The translations under genes were made by a program, and so were the position numbers. Shown one piece after another: positions 10,910 through 19,228 of a stretch of DNA of 64,000 nt. The notes under the pieces were generated by a model. That model ran no database searches. It saw only the letters and a list, made by a program, of their open reading frames with translations, and was not told the DNA's origin. Numbering within the stretch: the stretch's first letter is position 1; each line of letters starts with the position of its first letter. Location of the stretch: contig CAYVWR010000012.1 of assembly GCA_964455525.1 (NCBI GenBank), positions 62,001 to 126,000 on the forward strand. Reading direction: 5' to 3'. The DNA is from JAFDZV01 sp964455525. Its GTDB lineage: Bacteria; Bacteroidota; Ignavibacteria; OLB7.

Positions 10910-12535
10910 ATGTCAATCAGCTCGGGCCATCCATTGAATGTCTTTTCTGCATATCACATCGTTGTTGCAGGCGTGCTTCTGTTGTCGGTGTGTGCAGTCA
11001 GCGCGTGGGGGCAGCCTATCGGCCCCAATCAGCCGCTGACATTCAAGGCCGATAGCCTTGTCACCTATAATGCGGCCGGTGGCGAAGTGAACGAGCTATG
11101 GGGAAATGTTCGGATCGTTCAGGGGGTTGTACAGATCGAGGCAAATAAGGCGGTGCTCTATGGCGCAACCAATAACGCCGTCCTTACCGGCAATGTGCGG
11201 GTAACTCAGCCTGGAATGGTCATGACAGCCCCTCGCGCCGATTATAATGGCAATACACGGCTTGCCACGGCTCCCGCCGGCCTGATATTGCAGGAGGAGG
11301 GGGCAACGCTGAAGTCGGGCTACGGTACCTACAATATGTACAACCGGAAGGCGCAGTTCCGCGATGGCGTAGTGTTGCGCGATAGCAATGCCACACTGCA
11401 TGCCGCCGCCGGGGATTATTACTCGGTGGAGCGTAGAGCCGTGTTTACCGGTGGTGTCAGGGTGGAAAGCGATTCTGGAACGATCACTGCCCGGGATCTG
11501 GTCTACTGGCGTGATTCGCGGGAGGCGTTTGCGACCGGAAATGTCGTGCTGCTGGCAGATAAGAACGGCGCACAGCTTACCGGGGATACCCTTCGGCACC
11601 GCCCAGCGACAGGATATACTCTGGCAACAGGTTCGCCAAGGCTGGTGCAGATCGATACCGTAGTTGTCGGGGATACTGTTCGGCGCGATACCACAGTCAT
11701 CACTGCCATGATGCTGGAGGCGTTCCAAGGCGAGCGCACCGACTATATTGCCACCGATAGTGTACGGTTCCGTCGTGGTGATCTGGAGGCGATTGCAGGA
11801 GAAGCACGGTATCTTCAGGAACATGATGTGATAGCGCTCGGCCCTGGTGGGCATCTTCCTGCGCTACAACGAGATTCTGTTGTGACCGGCGGTGGCGGGC
11901 GAGGTGACTCCTCTGCCGTATCGCTTGATTCGGCCGAACATGGCGCAGAGCACACGCTGACGGAGAAGGCTCGCCGTCAGGGCCTTATCCCTCCGGTAGT
12001 GTGGTACCAGAAATCGCAGCTTACAGGCGATACGATTACCGTCGGACTGCTGGAACGGAAGCTCCGTTTCATTGATGTGGTAGGAAATAGCTTTGCCGTA
12101 TCCGAGGGACGGCAGCAGCAGCGATACGATCAGCTTGCCGCAGTACGTCTGTATTTCGATGTTCTGCAGGATACCATTCGGAGCGTTCACGCCCAGGGGC
12201 TTGCCTCTAGCATCTATTTCCTGTACGATTCCGATCTACCATCGGGCGTCAATCGTACCTCGGGTGATACCATCAACATTGCGTTTGCAGATGGGCAGGC
12301 CGCAGCCATCGGCATCATAGGGCGGCGCTCCCGCACCGAAGGGGAATATTTCCCGGAACATTTGGTGGCAGGATATGAGGGGGCGTATCGGCTCGAAGGA
12401 TTTCGATGGATTGGACGGGATGGTTCGATACGCCCTCGCGATCTTCCTGTCCAGCAGTTTCCGTCCCAATCCGATGAGCCGACCTCTGATGGCGATCGTG
12501 CAAGCCCGGTTTCATCCAGGCCGCGGACACCCTGA
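10910..12535 (+). CDS. OstA-like (LptA/LptD N-domain) outer-membrane biogenesis protein
   Basis: The 541-residue product has a signal peptide (hydrophobic about residues 15-34, cut near AWGQP) and then repeated beta-jellyroll units of the OstA/LptA type: FKADSLVTYNAAGGEV, VLTGNVRVTQPGMVMTAPRA and VFTGGVRVESDSGTITARDL. It therefore belongs to the large OstA-like proteins of Bacteroidota, thought to carry lipopolysaccharide across the periplasm. The C-terminal half is more divergent and has no visible beta-barrel like that of LptD, so it is periplasmic. It is followed at 130 bases by a small secreted protein on the same strand. Start ATG 10910 has no strong Shine-Dalgarno; a few residues of uncertainty remain. 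Confidence 0.82.
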   Translation: MSISSGHPLNVFSAYHIVVAGVLLLSVCAVSAWGQPIGPNQPLTFKADSLVTYNAAGGEVNELWGNVRIVQGVVQIEANKAVLYGATNNAVLTGNVRVTQPGMVMTAPRADYNGNTRLATAPAGLILQEEGATLKSGYGTYNMYNRKAQFRDGVVLRDSNATLHAAAGDYYSVERRAVFTGGVRVESDSGTITARDLVYWRDSREAFATGNVVLLADKNGAQLTGDTLRHRPATGYTLATGSPRLVQIDTVVVGDTVRRDTTVITAMMLEAFQGERTDYIATDSVRFRRGDLEAIAGEARYLQEHDVIALGPGGHLPALQRDSVVTGGGGRGDSSAVSLDSAEHGAEHTLTEKARRQGLIPPVVWYQKSQLTGDTITVGLLERKLRFIDVVGNSFAVSEGRQQQRYDQLAAVRLYFDVLQDTIRSVHAQGLASSIYFLYDSDLPSGVNRTSGDTINIAFADGQAAAIGIIGRRSRTEGEYFPEHLVAGYEGAYRLEGFRWIGRDGSIRPRDLPVQQFPSQSDEPTSDGDRASPVSSRPRTP

Positions 12536-12665
12536 GACCCGTCGCTGGCCCGGCGGCTGCCTTCAATCATCTTCAGCATACCAAGAACAGGACCTGACTA
12601 TAAGCTGGTTTCCACGATATCTTCGTCTATCGCCTATCCCCCGGATCATCCGATCTGGAGGTTCT

Positions 12666-13346
12666 ATGGCATTCGTTGTGTTCCTGTATGCCGTGATGAT
12701 GGCATGCGAGGCCAGAGGGCAGATGCCGGGGGGGAGAGGGGCGGATACATCGAAGACCAGCACCCCGGCCGATTCCGCCAAACCATCCAATGTGCCGCAG
12801 GCTGGTGCACGCCAGTATGAGACCAACGCCGCATTGGCACCGATGCGAATGCTGCGCGAGACCATCAGACGCGATAGCGCTCTTCTGCGGGCGTATATGG
12901 ATAGCCTTGCCATTACGCCCCTTGCGTTGATGCATCGCAATCTCGCGCTGAACCCGCGCGAGTGGATGCCGACAGCGGCCGACACACGGCGGCGTGATGA
13001 TGATATCAAACAATCCCAGAGCTGGGATCAGATCCATCAGAATATCCCCCGTGTCGGGGCATCGGTATCCCTACAGGATATAGGACGTGTGCTGGGGCTG
13101 ATAGAGGATGTGACGCCTCGCATCAAGTATACGCTCACTCGTACCGATAGCATCACTGTAAAGGTCTATGACCTTACTTCACGGAACATCCGAGTCATCG
13201 TCAACGGGGTGCAGAGTCCCGGCGTCTATAGCTTCGATTGGGATCTGCAGGATAACGACGGCCAGCGGGTGGTTGCTGGGGATTATATTGCCGAGGTAAT
13301 TGTTGCCCGGCGGTTGGTAGTACGAAAGCGGATCGAGGTGCCCTGA
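12666..13346 (+). CDS. Secreted protein with C-terminal FlgD-like Ig fold
   Basis: ATG 12666 follows GGAGG closely and begins a signal peptide (MAFVVFLYAVMMACEARGQ); the longer frame upstream overlaps the OstA-like gene and is not needed. The 226-residue protein has a low-complexity Ser/Thr/Pro linker after the signal, a helical middle (residues 45-120), and a C-terminal domain (about 155-226) whose strands VKVYDLTSRNIRVI, GVYSFDWDLQDNDGQRV and GDYIAEVIVARRLV are typical of the FlgD Ig-like fold also used by T9SS-type cell-surface proteins. The function is unknown. Co-transcription with the OstA-like gene suggests a role at the cell envelope. Confidence 0.75.
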   Translation: MAFVVFLYAVMMACEARGQMPGGRGADTSKTSTPADSAKPSNVPQAGARQYETNAALAPMRMLRETIRRDSALLRAYMDSLAITPLALMHRNLALNPREWMPTAADTRRRDDDIKQSQSWDQIHQNIPRVGASVSLQDIGRVLGLIEDVTPRIKYTLTRTDSITVKVYDLTSRNIRVIVNGVQSPGVYSFDWDLQDNDGQRVVAGDYIAEVIVARRLVVRKRIEVP

Positions 13347-13439
13347 GCAAGGGCCGTAATCGATCGTTTGATGGTTTCAACCGAGCTGACCCACATTCCG
13401 TGAAATTTTTTAGGGTATCCGTACGTTTACCCCGTTGCT

Positions 13440-14462
13440 ATGAAAATTGGTACGATAGAAGTAGAAAAGGGCCTATTGCTGGCGCCGATGGAAGATGTGA
13501 CAGATCCGCCGTTTCGTAGGGTCTGTAAGCGCCTCGGCGCCGATCTTGTATATACCGAGTTTATATCGAGCGAAGGGCTTGTTCGCGATGCAAAGCGGTC
13601 GAACCAGAAACTTACCTTGTATGAGGATGAGAGGCCGGTTGCCATTCAGATCTTTGGCGGTGATGAAAGCGTTATGGCCGAGGCCGCGCAGATTGCCGAG
13701 GAGGCCGGTCCCGACTTCATTGATATCAATTGCGGCTGCTGGGTGAAGAACGTTGTTGCCCGTAATGCCGGTGCGGCGCTTCTGAAGGATCTTCCGGCCA
13801 TGCAGCGTCTGACCCGTACGGTTGTCGATGCGGTGAAGTTGCCGGTAACGGTAAAAACCCGTCTCGGCTGGGACCGCCATTCCATTCGTATTGTGGAGGT
13901 GGCGCAGATGCTGGAGCAGACCGGTATCCAGGCGCTTGCCATCCATTGCCGTACACGCGATCAGGGACATGAGGGTATCGCTTCCTGGGAATATATCGAG
14001 CAGGTGCGAAACGCCATTCGGATTCCGGTAATCCTAAACGGTGATGTGAAGACCCCGGCGGATGTGCGTCGTGCGTTTGATACGGGCGCTGATGCGGTGA
14101 TGATTGGCCGGGCGGCGATCGCCAACCCCTGGATCTTTCGTGATGCAAAACACGTTATGGCAACTGGAGAACTTCCAGCAGCGCCAGATCTTGATGAACG
14201 TATCCGGGTGGCACTGGAGCATCTCCAGCTCTCGGTCGAATACAAGGGGGATCGTTATGGTATCATCGAGTTCCGCAAGTACTGGGGAGGATATCTCCAC
14301 TCGATGCCGCTGGCCTCAACGGTGCGCAAAGAACTGGTGGTGATGAATACTATCCAGGAGCTGGAGGCCCGGCTTGAACAGTATCGCGAAGAGGTGGACC
14401 AGTTTGCTCTGAGGCGTGAGGAGTGGCAGAACCAGCCATTGGAGGAACCCGTGGCGGTGTGA
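13440..14462 (+). CDS. dusB: tRNA-dihydrouridine synthase (DusB-like)
   Basis: This 340-residue FMN enzyme starts with the Dus signature LLLAPMEDVTDPPFRRVCKR and continues with the TIM-barrel strands FIDINCGCWVKNVV, PVTVKTRLGWD, LAIHCRTRDQ and VILNGDVKTPADVRRA. The catalytic cysteine is in the NCGCWVKN segment, which in many homologues reads NMGCPVKK; the extra cysteine two residues earlier is unusual. The family reduces uridines in tRNA D-loops with NADPH in the cytoplasm. A C-terminal helical region of about 90 residues fits the tRNA-binding domain. A strong terminator follows. Confidence 0.92.
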   Translation: MKIGTIEVEKGLLLAPMEDVTDPPFRRVCKRLGADLVYTEFISSEGLVRDAKRSNQKLTLYEDERPVAIQIFGGDESVMAEAAQIAEEAGPDFIDINCGCWVKNVVARNAGAALLKDLPAMQRLTRTVVDAVKLPVTVKTRLGWDRHSIRIVEVAQMLEQTGIQALAIHCRTRDQGHEGIASWEYIEQVRNAIRIPVILNGDVKTPADVRRAFDTGADAVMIGRAAIANPWIFRDAKHVMATGELPAAPDLDERIRVALEHLQLSVEYKGDRYGIIEFRKYWGGYLHSMPLASTVRKELVVMNTIQELEARLEQYREEVDQFALRREEWQNQPLEEPVAV

Positions 14463-14487
14463 GCGGCCAACGCTGGATTTGTTGTGC

Positions 14488-14520
14488 AAAAGCCTGGGAA
14501 AATCTTTTTCCCAGGCTTTG
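14488..14520. terminator. Strong bidirectional intrinsic terminator
   Basis: The 12-14 bp inverted repeat AAAGCCTGGGAA...TTCCCAGGCTTT carries A-runs and T-runs on both sides, so it can stop the dus gene from the left and yceI from the right. It is one of the best terminators in the window. Confidence 0.88.
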
Positions 14521-14646
14521 TTGTCTATGTATCCCAGCCAGGATCTGTGAGCCTGGTACCGTCGAGAGGCAGGGAATGTAGAGAGAGAGGCAAGACCGCG
14601 TATTTCCAGCCTCGTCTCCGCTCCGGCAGCCCCCTGCGAAGCGTTT

Positions 14647-15207
14647 TTATGCGTTTGCATCCTCGGCTGTTGCCAGAGCATTCTCCTGCTCCTTGATAAG
14701 CTCGATCTCGATGCTGATCTTTACGTCTTCACCAACCAGCATGCCTCCTGCCTCCAGCACCTGATTCCACTCAAGTCCCCACTCCTTGCGGTTGATCTTG
14801 GTGTGAGCGCTAAAGCCAGCGCTTGTGGATCCCCAGGGGCTGGTGACCACACCGGCATATTCGGTGTCCAGCACCACCGGGTGTGTCGTGCCACGGATGG
14901 TGAGATCGCCATGAACGCGGAGACGATCGGCGCTTACCTTCTCTACCGTGCTGCTCTTGAAGGTCATCGTTGGATACTCATCAACGTTGAAGAAATCCGC
15001 CGAGCGAAGGTGGGCATCACGCTGCTCTTCACGGGTATTGATGCTGGCAGTGTTGATGGTGACGTCGATCGTCAGTGTTGTTAGATCGCTCGGATCGAAG
15101 TCCACCGTGCCGCTGAAATCTTCAAAACGTCCGCGTGCGTTCGAGATCATCATATGTCGAACGGAAAATTCTACCTGCGAATGGGCCTTGTCGATGTTCC
15201 ATGCCAT
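14647..15207 (-). CDS. YceI-family isoprenoid/lipid-binding protein (cytoplasmic form)
   Basis: The 186 residues match the YceI lipocalin-like fold: WNIDKAHSQVEFSVRHMMIS at the start, GRFEDFSGTVDFDP, HLRSADFFNVDEYPTMTFKS in the middle, and HGDLTIRGTTHPVVLDTEY. The structure known for this family binds long-chain polyisoprenoids or amide lipids in a beta-barrel. There is no signal peptide, so unlike Escherichia coli YceI this copy should stay in the cytoplasm. CGGAGA lies 8 bases before the ATG. It is monocistronic, bounded by a terminator downstream and a T-rich non-coding stretch upstream. Confidence 0.9.
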   Translation of the reverse strand: MAWNIDKAHSQVEFSVRHMMISNARGRFEDFSGTVDFDPSDLTTLTIDVTINTASINTREEQRDAHLRSADFFNVDEYPTMTFKSSTVEKVSADRLRVHGDLTIRGTTHPVVLDTEYAGVVTSPWGSTSAGFSAHTKINRKEWGLEWNQVLEAGGMLVGEDVKISIEIELIKEQENALATAEDANA

Positions 15208-15549
15208 TGTTCTGATCTCCGTTGATGTAATCTGATTGAATCGTTAAATTTTTTTTGCAGCCGGGGAGAAAAGCCTGGAGCCTACACGTGCTTGCTTTGT
15301 CGGCCGTGTGCTGCTGCCAGCTTTGTACTCCATTTACCGTGCCGGGGAGGGTACCGATGTTGCTGGTCGCTGAACCCCGGATACCCTTGTTGAGCGTAAT
15401 TTATGTTGAAACATTATTCGTTGCAACAAGAATATCTCTCCGCAGCGCTTTTTCGGAAATATTTTCTTGATGATATACCGTGCGGGACGGTCTACAAAGA
15501 ATGCCCTGTGCCGGTGCCGATCCAGGGAGAACGACGTGGTATGGTTGCT
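15208..15549. other. Intergenic region upstream of yceI, no gene
   Basis: Between yceI and queE, both on the minus strand, lie 342 bases with no plausible frame. It holds the yceI promoter region, including an A8 run on the minus strand (about 15246-15254), and the region downstream of queE, which shows no clear terminator hairpin. Confidence 0.5.
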
Positions 15550-16224
15550 TCAGACCCCACGAGCATCGGGGGCCCAGACGAACTTATGAAGTTGGAGCTG
15601 AAAGCGGACGTCGAGCCCATCCGCCAATATCCAGTTGACCAGATCGACAGGTTCTATCGAGCCAAAGATAGGGGAGACCAGAACGGAACCGACGTTCTGG
15701 GTAAGGTCGAACTCTTTGATGATCGTGCAAGCCCATTCGTAATCCTCACGCGAGCCGCAGACAAACTTTACCTCATCGTTCCTGGTCAGGATCTCCAGGT
15801 TTTGCATGCGATTGCGTTTCATCATGCCGGAGCTTGGGGCTTTCAGGTCCATGATCCGGATAACGCGTGGGTCGCAGGATGAAACATCGATATGTCCTCC
15901 TGTCTCTACCGCAACGGTATATCCTGCATCCAGCAGTTCCCGCATAAGCTCGTGTACTTCCGGCTGTTCAAGCGGTTCGCCTCCGGTAAACTCCACAAAG
16001 CGCGTGGGATGGCGTTCGATCTCCTTTGTAATCTCCTCAAAGCTCTTCCACTCGCCGCCCACCCTATGATCGAGCGCATAGGGGGTATCGCAATAGGTAC
16101 AGCGAAGCCCGCAACCATGCAGGCGTACAAATGTGCATGGAAGTCCGGCGCGAGTTCCCTCTCCCTGAATGGAAAAGAATATCTCGCTCAGCTTGAGATG
16201 GCGTGGCTGGATCGGCTTGATCAT
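15550..16224 (-). CDS. queE: 7-carboxy-7-deazaguanine synthase (QueE), radical SAM
   Basis: The 224-residue protein is a compact radical SAM enzyme. SEIFFSIQGEGTRAGLPCTF is the QueE N-terminal signature, and the cluster motif CGLRCTYC (CxxxCxxC) follows with DTPYAL. ETGGHIDV and TGGEPLEQPEV provide the SAM-binding glycine-rich segment. It converts 6-carboxy-tetrahydropterin to 7-carboxy-7-deazaguanine on the way to queuosine in tRNA and is cytoplasmic. No queC, queD or queF is next to it; its neighbour is pheS. The ATG at 16224 has only a weak purine stretch upstream. Confidence 0.93.
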   Translation of the reverse strand: MIKPIQPRHLKLSEIFFSIQGEGTRAGLPCTFVRLHGCGLRCTYCDTPYALDHRVGGEWKSFEEITKEIERHPTRFVEFTGGEPLEQPEVHELMRELLDAGYTVAVETGGHIDVSSCDPRVIRIMDLKAPSSGMMKRNRMQNLEILTRNDEVKFVCGSREDYEWACTIIKEFDLTQNVGSVLVSPIFGSIEPVDLVNWILADGLDVRFQLQLHKFVWAPDARGV

Positions 16225-16340
16225 GGATGCTCTCGGAAAGTCGTCGAAATGACGACAGGGACGCAGTATTCGTCTATCCGCACCGGTAGGTTGGATATCA
16301 TTGTGAACGCCGTGCCCCTGCTGTAACAGATAAGGAGTTG

Positions 16341-17360
16341 CTAGAACTGTTCCAGCATCCTGACATCGTTCTCGTAGAAGAGCCTGATATCATCCAGGCC
16401 AATTCCCAGCATTTGTGTCCGCTCGATCCCCATGCCGAAAGCATAACCGCTATAGACATCCGGGTCGATGCCGCAATTACGGAGAACGGTTGGGTGTACC
16501 ATGCCGCAGCCGAGGATTTCAAGCCAGCCGCTCTGTTTGCAGATACGGCACCCGTTTCCTTTGCAGAGAAAGCAGGTGATATCCATCTCAGCCGATGGCT
16601 CGGTGAAGGGGAAATAGGATGGGCGGAAGCGAAGTTTCACATCGTGGCCATAGTAGGCTTTTGCAAACTCCAGCAGAGTGCCTTTCAACTGAGCCATTGT
16701 GATGCCTTTATCGATATAAAGGCCTTCGATCTGGTGAAATTCGGCCAGATGACGTACGGAAATCGCCTCCTTGCGGGCAACGCGCCCCGGCATGATAACG
16801 CGGATAGGCGGTTTCTGCGACTGCATGATCCGTATCTGCACGGGCGAGGTGTGGGTACGCAGGAGTATATCGTCGCGCCCTTCGCTCTTTACAAAAAATG
16901 TATCCTGCATATCGCGCGCCGGGTGATCTGGGGGGAAGTTCAATGCCGTAAAGTTATGGTAGTCGTCTTCTACCATCGGGCCTGTGGCCACGGTAAAGCC
17001 CATGCGGATAAAGATCTCCTCCATCCGTGCTTTTGCCTGCATGATCGGATGTTCGTGGCCATGGTACAGCCTGCGGCCCGGGAGTGTTACATCCTGGCGC
17101 GGCTGTGCCGGTTCCTGTGCTGCCGTGGCCGATTGTGCTTCGGCGAAGGCAGCCTCGGCGAATGTGCGAAGCTCGTTCAGTGCCTGCCCCACCTCGCGCT
17201 TCTGGTCTTTCGGAACCTCGCGCAGCCGATCGAAGAGCTGTGCAATGGTTCCCTTGCGAACAAGGTGTTTCAGGCGGAACGCCTCGGCCGAGCCATTGGA
17301 TGCAAGTCCGGTGATATCCTGCTCGAGCTGCGAGCGAAGCTCGGTGATTTCGTTCAACAT
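16341..17360 (-). CDS. pheS: Phenylalanyl-tRNA synthetase alpha subunit
   Basis: The 339 residues carry the class II synthetase motifs: motif 2 VIMPGRVARKEAIS with the FHQIEGLYID block and motif 3 GYAFGMGIERTQMLGIGLDDIR. The N-terminal coiled coil (residues 1-90) binds tRNA. A short Cys-rich insertion, CFLCKGNGCRICKQSGW, contains four cysteines spaced as for one zinc ion, as in many non-proteobacterial PheS. It charges tRNA-Phe together with PheT. The usual order infC-rpmI-rplT-pheS is kept, but pheT does not follow; queE comes next, so the beta subunit must be encoded elsewhere. A terminator lies between rplT and pheS. Confidence 0.96.
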   Translation of the reverse strand: MLNEITELRSQLEQDITGLASNGSAEAFRLKHLVRKGTIAQLFDRLREVPKDQKREVGQALNELRTFAEAAFAEAQSATAAQEPAQPRQDVTLPGRRLYHGHEHPIMQAKARMEEIFIRMGFTVATGPMVEDDYHNFTALNFPPDHPARDMQDTFFVKSEGRDDILLRTHTSPVQIRIMQSQKPPIRVIMPGRVARKEAISVRHLAEFHQIEGLYIDKGITMAQLKGTLLEFAKAYYGHDVKLRFRPSYFPFTEPSAEMDITCFLCKGNGCRICKQSGWLEILGCGMVHPTVLRNCGIDPDVYSGYAFGMGIERTQMLGIGLDDIRLFYENDVRMLEQF

Positions 17361-17439
17361 GAGTTGGCTCCCGTTAGCGTAATTCCATGAGTATGGACGA
17401 TATCGGCGAGTGCGGCGGCAAGAGCAGCACTCGGCGCGG

Positions 17440-17482
17440 TCAAATAAAATACAAATCCCCTTCTCGCACGCGAAAAGGGGAT
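17440..17482 (-). terminator. Intrinsic terminator downstream of rplT
   Basis: On the minus strand ATCCCCTTTTCGCG pairs with CGAGAAGGGGAT (one mismatch), followed by the T-rich run TTGTATTTTATTT. It lies 29 bases past the rplT stop and would make pheS depend on read-through or its own promoter. Confidence 0.8.
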
Positions 17483-17510
17483 CGTAGAAGGTTATCTATT
17501 GAATGATCGA

Positions 17511-17858
17511 TCAGCCCTGTGCGTGCTTGACGATCATCGTAAACACTTCCGGCTCGTGCATCGCGATCTCGGCAAGCACCTTCCGGTTGATGCCGAGGTT
17601 CTTCTTGTTCAGCGCATCGATGAGACGGCTATAGGTTGTGCCGTTCAGACGCGCGGCGGCGTTGATGCGAACGATCCAGAGGCGACGGTAGTTCCTCTTC
17701 TTGAGCCGGCGATCGCGATAGGCATGGGAGAGGCCCTTTTCGACATGGTTCTTCGCAATCGTCCAGACATTACTGCGTTCGCCCCAGTATCCTTTGGCGA
17801 GTTTTAAGACGCGCCGGCGGCGTTCACGTGAGGCTACTTTGTTCTTTGAACGTGGCAT
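17511..17858 (-). CDS. rplT: Large ribosomal subunit protein bL20
   Basis: This 115-residue basic protein is normal length and near-consensus for bL20: MPRSKNKVASRERRRRVLKL at the start, the AKGYWGERSNVW segment, and the tRNA-like RNA-binding region RDRRLKKRNYRRLWI. It helps early assembly of the 50S subunit by binding 23S rRNA. AAAGGAGAA precedes the ATG at a good distance. It is separated from rpmI by an unusually long 274-bp spacer. In other bacteria L20 represses its own operon through the mRNA leader, so that spacer could be regulatory. Confidence 0.98.
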   Translation of the reverse strand: MPRSKNKVASRERRRRVLKLAKGYWGERSNVWTIAKNHVEKGLSHAYRDRRLKKRNYRRLWIVRINAAARLNGTTYSRLIDALNKKNLGINRKVLAEIAMHEPEVFTMIVKHAQG

Positions 17859-18132
17859 AGTTCTCCTTTACAGATTTTCAGGATTGTTCAAGCGCAGGCG
17901 AGTATCTGTGCGGCCTGAAGCCGTCGCCCCGGATGTCTGATGAGCTGCCACAACACCACTGCGATGGTGGAGGCAGAGCTGCCATCAAGGACACGGAGCA
18001 CATCGCCGTGCGCGGAAATTGATAAGGGGAGCGATCCCTAATGTATCGCTGCCGTTGTCGGCCGCCGATGGAGAGCGCCGAGGGCATGAATGCCACATGG
18101 GGTATACCATCGCGGTATGGAATCCGGACCGC
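17859..18132 (-). other. Long spacer between rpmI and rplT
   Basis: Genes rpmI and rplT are usually only tens of bases apart; here 274 bases separate them. No ORF in it looks real. Several small inverted repeats are present on the minus strand, including CACCATCGCAGTGGTG (18 nt apart from a duplicated GGCAGCTC element) and AGGGATCGCTCCCCT. It may be a leader for rplT. Confidence 0.4.
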
Positions 18133-18327
18133 TTAGAGTCCGAGCATCCGCTTGATACGAGCCTCGTCAGACGACGAAACGATACCGGAGGCACGAAGGT
18201 GACGCAGACGCTTCGGTGCCTTCTTGGTGAGGATGTGGCTGCGGTTCGCCTTCTCGTGGACCAGCTTCCCGGTCCCCGTCAGTTTGAAGCGCTTGGCCGC
18301 AGACTTCACAGTCTTCATCTTCGGCAT
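18133..18327 (-). CDS. rpmI: Large ribosomal subunit protein bL35
   Basis: The 64 residues match bL35: MPKMKTVKSAAKRFKLTGTG at the start, then KLVHEKANRSHILTKKAPKR and LRHLRASGIVSSSDEARI. The length is normal. It binds 23S rRNA on the solvent side of the 50S subunit. AGGAGCAT precedes the ATG. It is the second gene of the infC-rpmI-rplT cluster, 133 bases after infC. Confidence 0.97.
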   Translation of the reverse strand: MPKMKTVKSAAKRFKLTGTGKLVHEKANRSHILTKKAPKRLRHLRASGIVSSSDEARIKRMLGL

Positions 18328-18460
18328 GAAATGCTCCTGAGATTGATGAATATGGGTCAGAAAGAACGAAACAGATCAATTCAAATAAACGGAGGGATCG
18401 CGTCCGCGCTAGCGCAGCGGGCGATTCTATCGTATAGATGTTTTAGCATGCGCGGGCCGG

Positions 18461-19015
18461 TTATGCTTTCTTCTTCTTGATATCAGGTGCCAGAATGATC
18501 GACATGTTACGGCCATCCATACGGATCGCCTGGTCAACCTTGGAGTCCTCTACAAGAATCTCTATGATACCCTGAAGCAGCTCGCGACCGACTTCCTGAT
18601 GAGTGATCTCGCGTCCCTTGAAGACAACCGTAAATTTCACCTTATGGCCTTCCTGGAGAAACTCGCGTGCATGACGAGTCTTGAAGTCGACGTCATGCGT
18701 ATCGGTGCGCGGATGAAGGCGAACTTCCTTCAATTGCTGCTGATGCTGGTTTTTCCGTTGCGTCTTATCACGCTTCTGCTGCTCATATTTGAACTTGCCG
18801 AAGTCAATGATCTTGCAGACCGGCGGGTTGGCCTGCGGGGCAATTTCGACTAGATCGAGCTCGCGGTCCTGCGCAAGTTGAAGGGCTTCGCGCGCCGACA
18901 TAACACCGAGCTGTTCTCCTTGCTCGTCGACGACGCGAACGCGGGGTGCACGGATCTCCCTGTTGATACGAGGACCCTGCTGGCGTGGCGCGCTCTGTGG
19001 CTGATTTCTGAGTAT
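18461..19015 (-). CDS. infC: Translation initiation factor IF-3 with an AUA start codon
   Basis: IF-3 sorts initiator tRNA and start codons on the 30S subunit. The first conventional start, ATG 18901, would drop the conserved beginning of the protein: the frame upstream continues INREIRAPRVRVVDEQGEQL, the canonical IF-3 N domain. It stays open to a TAG near 19041-19043. Between the stop and that segment there is no ATG, GTG or TTG, but ATA at 19015-19013 lies 7 bases after AGGAG. This gives 184 residues, the usual IF-3 length. infC is well known to use rare start codons (AUU in Escherichia coli) so that IF-3 represses its own translation; AUA would serve the same purpose. The linker is rich in Lys/Gln, and the C domain is complete to the KKKKA end. 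Confidence 0.93.
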   Translation of the reverse strand: MLRNQPQSAPRQQGPRINREIRAPRVRVVDEQGEQLGVMSAREALQLAQDRELDLVEIAPQANPPVCKIIDFGKFKYEQQKRDKTQRKNQHQQQLKEVRLHPRTDTHDVDFKTRHAREFLQEGHKVKFTVVFKGREITHQEVGRELLQGIIEILVEDSKVDQAIRMDGRNMSIILAPDIKKKKA

Positions 19016-19228
19016 AGCCCTGCTCCTAGATGTGAGAAATGACCAGATTGCCTACATAAATGGCATGTTAGCTGATGAAATTACGTACTAACGGGCGTAT
19101 GGCAAAAACCTTTCATGCGCCAGGGTGGTGCTATCGTGAAATAGTCGGTAATTTCCCATCTAATAGCTCATTCTGAACCATGGGATGGCCGATAAAGGTA
19201 TCGGCGACCTTCCTGATAACCCGATGCA

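Noticed and set aside
17440..19228. Search for the thrS gene that often precedes infC
   Set aside because: Upstream of infC is the divergent ispE; no thrS fragment is visible.
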